From assembly GCA_903832295.1 (NCBI GenBank), contig CAILAZ010000283.1, forward strand, positions 1 to 47,543: a DNA stretch of 47,543 bases, in the 5' to 3' direction. This DNA comes from an uncultured Acidobacteriota bacterium (GTDB lineage: Bacteria; Acidobacteriota; Terriglobia; Terriglobales; Acidobacteriaceae). The notes below the pieces were generated by a model. That model was not told the DNA's origin and ran no database searches. It saw only the letters and a program-made list of their open reading frames with translations. Shown in pieces: positions 42,495 to 47,543 of the stretch (positions within the stretch are counted from its first letter, which is position 1; the number at the start of each line of letters is the position of its first letter). The translations under genes were made by a program, and so were the position numbers.

Positions 42495-44843
42495 TTATGC
42501 CGCGAAGAGCGAGAGTTGCCCGCTGTCAATGGGCTCAGACGACCTCTTCCTCCGTTTTGAAATGGCGGTCATGGCAAAGCCGATGAATGACGGCTGGGCA
42601 CTGGCTGTGGAAGCGGCCGCTGCGGGAGGAACCTCCGCTGCCATAGCTGCAACCAGAAGTGGTTCTTCCTCGGCGGGCATTTCCATAGGATCAGCGGTTA
42701 CCACAGGAGCGGGCTGGGCAGAGCCAAATTGCGCCTGGCGTTGCTGGTTGACCTGCCGCCAAACGTCGTCGGCAGTCTCTCCAACACCTCCCTGTTCGAC
42801 GAGTTCGCGAGCCATGGCACTCATCATGTCGGTATCCTCTTCAATACCGGCAAGGCCTTCGCCGCTGAACTTGCCCTCCATCATCATTGAAACGAGAACC
42901 TTCCGGCCCATGAGGCGGATGCAGTTGATCTGCATCGTGTTCGCATAGGAGAAGAATTTCACTCGCACATCGCGCCGCTGGCCGATTCGCCAGGAACGGC
43001 GGCTTGCCTGACGCAACGTGTAGGTGGAATATCCCGTTTCGTAAAAGTAGATGGTGGGGAAGGACAGCAGGTCGAGACCAGTCTCCACCAGCCGTGGATG
43101 ACAAATGACCACATCCACACCCAGCGACAACTGGCGCTCGTACCACGCTTCGCGCTTGTCTGTTGCAACCGAAGGGCGAAGCACTGCAACCCGGAATCCG
43201 GCGCCACGTAGTACCGTGTCAAGGCGACCCACCACATCGTGCTTTCCGGTGTAGGTGGCGAAGACTTGGCATTTACGACCCTGAGCCAGCTCGGCGCGAA
43301 TGTCACCGATCAATTCGCGCTCTTTCGGATAGATGACTTGGTCGTCGAGAATCGCAGGCTCCGCTACCTTGATGATCGTGTACTCGCGTGCTTTTCTATC
43401 CCACATCTTCCGGTAGATCGTCTCGAATCCGAAGGGGTGATCTGGGTAGCAGAGCAGCGTGTTGAGCATGATGCTCCGCAGACCCTTGTCCTTTGGATAT
43501 TGGTTTATGGTCTTCTTGATCTGCTCAGCAAGATCGTCGTAGGCATCCCTCAATGCTTGGTTGGCATGCACCTCGATAACAGTCTCGGTGTAAGGTGGGA
43601 GCGCCTCTGCGATGTCTTCCAGGGAAACGAAGGCTGTGGAGTCCATCAGGTGATTGCCAAACAGCATTGGCGAGCAGCCTGGGCGACGAAGAATCTGAAC
43701 CGACTTCTTGGGATTGCGGGAGCACGCGTTAACGTTCTCCGTGATCCTTTCAACGGTCTCGATTACGCCATACTTGCGCTGAAACATCTCACGTCCTGCG
43801 CCACCCCATTCGAAACCCTCGCGGACCATCTGAGGAGCATCGATGCGGTACAGCACGTTATAGAGGTCGTCGGCGTAACCGCCCATCATGGTACCGGTGA
43901 GCGTAATGACTTTCTTGGCGACGCGGGCGAGAACCGCTAGCCCGTTACCCTGAGCGGTGTCGCCAGCCAGCTGGTGAACCTCGTCGGCGATCGAGAAGTC
44001 GAAGAAGTCGAGCATGTACCGGCCCAGGTAATCCATGGGAGCCATGCGCTGGATTCGTGAACGGTCGGCGGACCAGAGAGGCGAATACAACTTCGTCCCG
44101 CCCCTGCTGAGTTCTATCGTTTCCGAATATTTCCGGCGTTCATCAAAATCATCTTCGACGAGAACACCATTGGAGGCCTTTGCCACAGGCTGGTACGTGT
44201 CGATGTTGACGACACTGCCTGCGTGGTCCCTGCTGCTTCGCGCCGCCTTCCCGTAAACGTGCTTCCAGTAGTAGCCGAGCTTGCCTTTCTCTTTTCCCAC
44301 GATGAAGTAGGTTGGATAGGGATGCTGCTGAAGCCATGTGTGCCTGCCCATGGCGCGCAATTGCGGGAGAGTTGTGGCAAGGCCGCGGCGGCGCATGATG
44401 CCGTTGGAGTACTGAATCTCCACCACGCCATGTGGTTTCTTCGAGTCGCCGCCGTTGCGCAGATCCTCAATGATGTAGGTCCGTGCAGCGGGGACCGTGA
44501 TGAGAATTTCGCGCGCCCATTTTTCAGTGAGGTGCGGTGGGCACATCACGATCGTGGAAAATGGCTTGGAGTGGGCTGCCACGTACGCGATGCCTGCTCC
44601 GGCCATGTAAGTCTTCCCTGTCCCGCATTCGCCCACAATCTTGACCGCATCGTGATCTGCGAGGTACTTCACGCACCCCATGATGGCGAGTTCCTGTGCA
44701 GGCAGAGGTTTACGCATCAAGCGCAACAGCTCCGGTGCGGAAGGGTCGCCCGGTGCATGCAGTGGGGGATAGGTCTCAACGATCCTGCGGCCAAGCTGCC
44801 GCCCATTGATGCGTAAGTAATCGTATAAAGTTTCCATTTCCAT
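42495..44843 (-). CDS. SNF2-like DEVH helicase of plasmid type, C-terminal QLSLF
   Basis: This 782-residue helicase has Walker A GECGTGKTY, DEVH (in IADEVHQLAGD), a TLTGTMMGG motif III, and C-terminal motifs with ETGLDLLSF and RQASRRSWRIGQ. The last residues are QLSLFAA, an exact match to the clamp-binding consensus QL(S/D)LF at residues 776-780. The gene is followed by DUF-type orphans and preceded by a 208-bp gap. It may move or remodel DNA in element replication or transfer. The helicase call is firm; the clamp link is inference. Confidence 0.87.
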   Translation of the reverse strand: MEMETLYDYLRINGRQLGRRIVETYPPLHAPGDPSAPELLRLMRKPLPAQELAIMGCVKYLADHDAVKIVGECGTGKTYMAGAGIAYVAAHSKPFSTIVMCPPHLTEKWAREILITVPAARTYIIEDLRNGGDSKKPHGVVEIQYSNGIMRRRGLATTLPQLRAMGRHTWLQQHPYPTYFIVGKEKGKLGYYWKHVYGKAARSSRDHAGSVVNIDTYQPVAKASNGVLVEDDFDERRKYSETIELSRGGTKLYSPLWSADRSRIQRMAPMDYLGRYMLDFFDFSIADEVHQLAGDTAQGNGLAVLARVAKKVITLTGTMMGGYADDLYNVLYRIDAPQMVREGFEWGGAGREMFQRKYGVIETVERITENVNACSRNPKKSVQILRRPGCSPMLFGNHLMDSTAFVSLEDIAEALPPYTETVIEVHANQALRDAYDDLAEQIKKTINQYPKDKGLRSIMLNTLLCYPDHPFGFETIYRKMWDRKAREYTIIKVAEPAILDDQVIYPKERELIGDIRAELAQGRKCQVFATYTGKHDVVGRLDTVLRGAGFRVAVLRPSVATDKREAWYERQLSLGVDVVICHPRLVETGLDLLSFPTIYFYETGYSTYTLRQASRRSWRIGQRRDVRVKFFSYANTMQINCIRLMGRKVLVSMMMEGKFSGEGLAGIEEDTDMMSAMARELVEQGGVGETADDVWRQVNQQRQAQFGSAQPAPVVTADPMEMPAEEEPLLVAAMAAEVPPAAAASTASAQPSFIGFAMTAISKRRKRSSEPIDSGQLSLFAA

Positions 44844-45051
44844 GGCAGATCTCGCTCTGTAGTGAGGGTGGTGATAAGGGCAGCTTGCTGCCCACCTGTC
44901 GTGCAGTATTTCTATCGTCGGGTTATGGGGTTATCGTCTCAATGAGTTGAATATCGGAATGTGGATTTTCAACGCCGGTTATTGCCACGCGCGCACCGGA
45001 GACATGGAGCGCGATGGTTGGAGCTCTTGCAGCGGAGAGCTGCAAGAAGAG

Positions 45052-45714
45052 TCAGACCGCAGAGCAAGCGGCTTGGAAGTAGTCTCGAACGGTGAAATCC
45101 GGCCATGGGACGGGGCCATTCGTATCAGGGAAAGAAAGGTCCGTGCTCCGGACGCCTCGGCTGAGAGTGTTAAGCAGCTCGTCACGGGTCACCCGGATAC
45201 TATACGGATTGCAGCCGAAGCCGGTCAGCGGAGAGATGCGGTGCTGCAAATCCAGCTGGTCGATGACCCAGGAACCCCACTCCGGTCGCGCTGGCAATCC
45301 CATCACCGAGGCCATCAACGCCCAGGCCACTTGCGGGGAGTAATTCAAGAGGTATGTGCTCCCATCGATGCCGTTCTGACGAAGGGTTTGAGAGACAACG
45401 ACCAGGTGCCGGACGGGATGACTCATTCCGGGAATCAGGATCGTGCCGCGCATGTTCGCAGCGTTCTCTCCCATGCGCACACAGAGGCTGATCTCGCCAT
45501 CTTCGCCGGGGTATTTCAATGCGAAGGCCGAATTGGCCGCGACCGCGGCAGAGATCGCCGCAATCTCGGTATCACCGCCAAAAATAGAAAGGAGAAGGCC
45601 TCGCTCCTCCTCCTCTCCCATATAGCAATCGCAGTGTACGCGGAGCGTGGTGCTGATCTTGTCTGTGGACTGGCGAAACTCAAGCTGCCCAAGGCGAAGG
45701 TGTGCATTTTCCAA
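45052..45714 (-). CDS. Hypothetical plasmid protein
   Basis: This 220-residue protein starts MENAHLRLGQLEFRQS. It has an AAISAAVAANSAFALKY helix, a GTILIPGMSHPVRHLVVVSQTL strand-helix pair and an aromatic C-terminus. It sits 40 bp after the DUF6094 gene on the same strand. No catalytic motif or known family is seen. Confidence 0.6.
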   Translation of the reverse strand: MENAHLRLGQLEFRQSTDKISTTLRVHCDCYMGEEEERGLLLSIFGGDTEIAAISAAVAANSAFALKYPGEDGEISLCVRMGENAANMRGTILIPGMSHPVRHLVVVSQTLRQNGIDGSTYLLNYSPQVAWALMASVMGLPARPEWGSWVIDQLDLQHRISPLTGFGCNPYSIRVTRDELLNTLSRGVRSTDLSFPDTNGPVPWPDFTVRDYFQAACSAV

Positions 45715-45754
45715 CGTGATGTCTCCTCAGTGACGCCGCGTACGGGACTGCCGA

Positions 45755-46828
45755 CTACGCAGCTTTTTTGTCCGCTACCTCGGCGTCGGTTAAAGGTGGC
45801 TTTTCTCCAAGAACCTGGGTGCGGCCGTCCTCGTACAACAGGGTCACGTCGTTACTGAACCGCTCCGTGTGACGTTTTACGAAGACGTTTTCGCCGGTCT
45901 CCTCGTTCGTCTCGATCTCCTCGGTTGTAGTGACGCTCTTTGCGGAACGCCAACGCGCCAGATGGCGATCAGAACCTTCCCCAAACACGCCGTTTAAGAG
46001 GCCAGCCGTACAGAGAAGGCCAACGTGCCCAGCGTGGAGAGGTGTCAAGGGCCGCCCCTTGCTCACGGTAGGAGCCGGAAGGAAGAACTGCTGTACAGCC
46101 TGTTGATAGGCATAGGAGCGCGGCAGCATATCCTCGATGGCATCCAGCGGCAGGCCGGTATAGGTCAGAGTCGTGCCAGGTGAAGACGGTACTGAATACG
46201 ACCTCTCATCGCCTACCAGCGTGGGCATATCAATGTAGCCCTTGCAGTAGTTGATAAGTGCCTGCTTGGAGCTGCGAACGGTCGAGCCGGTCACGCGTTT
46301 GCGGGTGGCAAAGACCACAATCTGCCCAAAGCGCTGCGATTCAGGATCGGCGAGCAGATACGGCCTGACGTCTGTAAAGTGCGCCGACAACACATCGACA
46401 CACGTTCCGAAACGTTCAAATGGAATGACAAAAACGAGGACGCCACCGATACGCAGCCAGCGGAAGGTGTAGTCGAGGAAGAGCTCCTCCATGCGACGGT
46501 TCGAAAGACTGCCGATTTCGGAGTCATACGGCGGGTTGAGATAGAGCAGGGAGAATCGCTCGACCTTGCTGTGTGTGTCGAACGTGCTGCCTTGGATTGT
46601 GGTAATTCCCTTGGCAGCGGCTGTCGCAGCACGCGCGGCATCCAGCTCGATGCCGTACAGACGGCAGTTGCCGCCCTTGGTGATCTGCTGCAACGCGGCT
46701 CCGGTGCCGACGCAGGGGTCAATCACGCTCGCGGGCTCATCACCGAACAGAAGAATGTTGCGGATTTTGTCGCCCTCGGCGGGAGGAAGCGGAAAGTGAC
46801 CAAGCTTGAGACGTCCAGCCAAACGCAC
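45755..46828 (-). CDS. DUF6094 family class I SAM-dependent methyltransferase
   Basis: This 357-residue protein starts at GTG 46828 after GGAGA, giving MRLAGRLKLGHFPLP, the usual N-terminus of the family. It has motif I DPCVGTGAAL, an acidic GIELD and motif IV NPPYD, typical of N6-adenine or related DNA methyltransferases. A longer frame upstream exists but is noise. Possible roles are DNA modification of the element or protection from restriction; its target is unknown. Confidence 0.8.
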   Translation of the reverse strand: MRLAGRLKLGHFPLPPAEGDKIRNILLFGDEPASVIDPCVGTGAALQQITKGGNCRLYGIELDAARAATAAAKGITTIQGSTFDTHSKVERFSLLYLNPPYDSEIGSLSNRRMEELFLDYTFRWLRIGGVLVFVIPFERFGTCVDVLSAHFTDVRPYLLADPESQRFGQIVVFATRKRVTGSTVRSSKQALINYCKGYIDMPTLVGDERSYSVPSSPGTTLTYTGLPLDAIEDMLPRSYAYQQAVQQFFLPAPTVSKGRPLTPLHAGHVGLLCTAGLLNGVFGEGSDRHLARWRSAKSVTTTEEIETNEETGENVFVKRHTERFSNDVTLLYEDGRTQVLGEKPPLTDAEVADKKAA

Positions 46829-46878
46829 GAATTTTCTCCAGGTTACATGGCTATTGGGTGGTGCTGCTGCAGAGCGCG

Positions 46879-47067
46879 CTACGCGGCCTGCACGTCGTAC
46901 AAAGGAATTGGGTCGGTGCCACCAGTGAAGTCGGCAAACGCTGGATCCTCGGAGTGCAACCGATTCCCTCCAGACTGCCATGAACTGTTGCGCGCGGCTG
47001 GTCTGAGAGGTTCGGCGTGCACATGAGGTCTTCCGTCAATGTCAGCGTAGGAAACCACGCGAAACAT
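46879..47067 (-). CDS. Possible small hypothetical protein
   Basis: A 62-residue frame, MFRVVSYADIDGRPHVHAEP to IPLYDVQAA, reads more like protein than its upstream extension to 47208. No good ribosome site is seen. It would be the first gene upstream of the DUF6094 gene. Weak support. Confidence 0.35.
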   Translation of the reverse strand: MFRVVSYADIDGRPHVHAEPLRPAARNSSWQSGGNRLHSEDPAFADFTGGTDPIPLYDVQAA

Positions 47068-47289
47068 CGTCAACGTGGCAACCGCCGTCAACGACGGGGG
47101 CGTTGCAAATCGAGGATTCAGGAGGAGCCCTGTGCGTCGCCGGACGCCCTGTTCAGGGTTCGCCCGAGGGCTGCAGAGGACAGAGGCGGAAACAAAAAGA
47201 GGAAGCATGGCAAGTACCTTTCAAACAAGGCATATCCTCGTGGAAGAATTTGGAATGATGTACTGAGGGGTATTTTGCGTGCGGTGACG

Positions 47290-47319
47290 TTGACGGTGAG
47301 GTATACGCGCTGGCATACA
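47290..47319 (+). promoter_or_regulatory. Possible sigma70-type promoter for DUF5131 gene
   Basis: TTGACG (47290-47295) and CATACA (47314-47319) are 18 bp apart, about 75 bp before the DUF5131 start. A small CGGTTC/GAACCG hairpin follows. The -10 is poor, so this is tentative. Confidence 0.3.
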
Positions 47320-47393
47320 GTGCGGCACGGTTCCGCCGGGGAGAACCGAAGCAAGCATATACGCGGGATGCATTCACATGCTACCTTCCGACA

Positions 47394-47543
47394 ATGGAGA
47401 ATTCGCACATCAGCTGGACGCATCACACGCAGAACTTCTGGCTAGGCTGTGACAAGATTGCACCAGAATGTGCTCATTGCTATATCGGCAGAACGCTGAG
47501 ACGACAGGGACGTGAGCCGTGGGGCCATCTTTATCGCACTACG
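47394..47543 (+). CDS. DUF5131 (phage gp37/gp68-like) protein, 3' truncated
   Basis: Fifty codons are visible before the window edge: MENSHISWTHHTQNFWLGC, then DKIAPECAHCY. The Trp-Thr-x-x-Thr-x-Asn-x-Trp-x-Gly-Cys and Cys-x-x-Cys pattern is diagnostic of the DUF5131 family from phages and plasmids, with Cys residues that probably bind an iron-sulfur cluster. Function is not settled. The reading frame is open at the end of the window. Confidence 0.8.
   Translation, partial: MENSHISWTHHTQNFWLGCDKIAPECAHCYIGRTLRRQGREPWGHLYRTT

Larger units (their letters stand above)
46829..47393. other. Sparse region between DUF6094 and DUF5131 genes
   Basis: About 565 bp. It holds one possible minus-strand small gene (46879-47067) and a possible plus-strand promoter (47290-47319). 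The rest has overlapping frames with no ribosome sites or recognisable sequence. Confidence 0.45.

Noticed and set aside
44947..45858. 303-codon plus-strand frame
   Set aside because: It is antisense to two minus-strand genes with better starts and coding character; its sequence is Arg-rich noise.
47017..47445. 142-codon plus-strand frame near the right edge
   Set aside because: It is Arg-rich, lacks a ribosome site, and overlaps the DUF5131 start in another frame.

Overview
The window looks like part of a large plasmid or integrated mobile island, most likely from an Acidobacteriota (Terriglobia-type) host. This host call is inference. It rests on roughly 55-60% GC, long Ig-like/MBG and FG-GAP (VCBS) repeat proteins with acidobacterial-style signal regions, a lysine/alanine-rich SPxxRKKxAxAxxxRW protein, and plasmid-type genes (PRTRC cassette, DUF1173, DUF6573, DUF6094, an element-encoded DnaN). 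I see no rRNA, no convincing tRNA and no CRISPR array.

Layout. (1) 2-8068, plus strand: the 3' part of a tightly packed defence-type operon. It holds a 5'-truncated protein with an HEPN-like RxxxxH motif, an ArdC/ImmA-like zinc peptidase, a RapA/BrxHII-type SNF2 helicase, a PglZ phosphatase and a BrxA-like protein. The last three genes keep the BREX type 3 order, but the genes upstream are not the canonical ones. (2) 8513-12173, minus strand: PRTRC genes E, C, F, B and ThiF, a ubiquitin-like/E2-like/E1-like set without the JAB peptidase (A), D or ParB members in view. (3) 12366-15523, plus strand: a two-gene SIR2/short Argonaute (SPARSA-type) abortive defence operon. (4) 15672-16510: a small acidic orphan and a basic nucleoid-type protein. 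(5) 16534-28541, minus strand: exported and envelope proteins, namely an OmpA-like protein, a beta-barrel protein, an M48 protease, TonB, Ig/MBG repeat proteins and two FG-GAP repeat proteins.

(6) 28805-35503: DUF1173, an HEPN-type protein, a divergent SRAP (YedK/HMCES) and Y-family polymerase pair, an XRE regulator and plasmid orphans. (7) 35462-39120: a recombinase-in-trio (RIT) element with three overlapping tyrosine recombinase genes and long imperfect terminal inverted repeats. It has cut a DUF6573 gene in two, and its own terminal repeat supplies a substitute in-frame start for the 3' part. (8) 39295-46828, minus strand: a replication and plasmid-housekeeping block with a complete DnaN sliding clamp, an SNF2-like helicase ending in a clamp-binding motif, a DUF6094 methyltransferase and several small orphans. 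One of these has a TAG at codon 6. The window ends inside a DUF5131 (phage gp37/68-like) gene.

How it fits together: plasmid core functions (PRTRC, DUF1173, DnaN, helicase, methyltransferase) carry defence cargo (BREX-like operon, SPARSA, HEPN), DNA-damage tolerance cargo (SRAP and polymerase) and a large surface-protein cargo. Several replication and defence proteins carry QLSLF-like motifs that could bind the element's own clamp.
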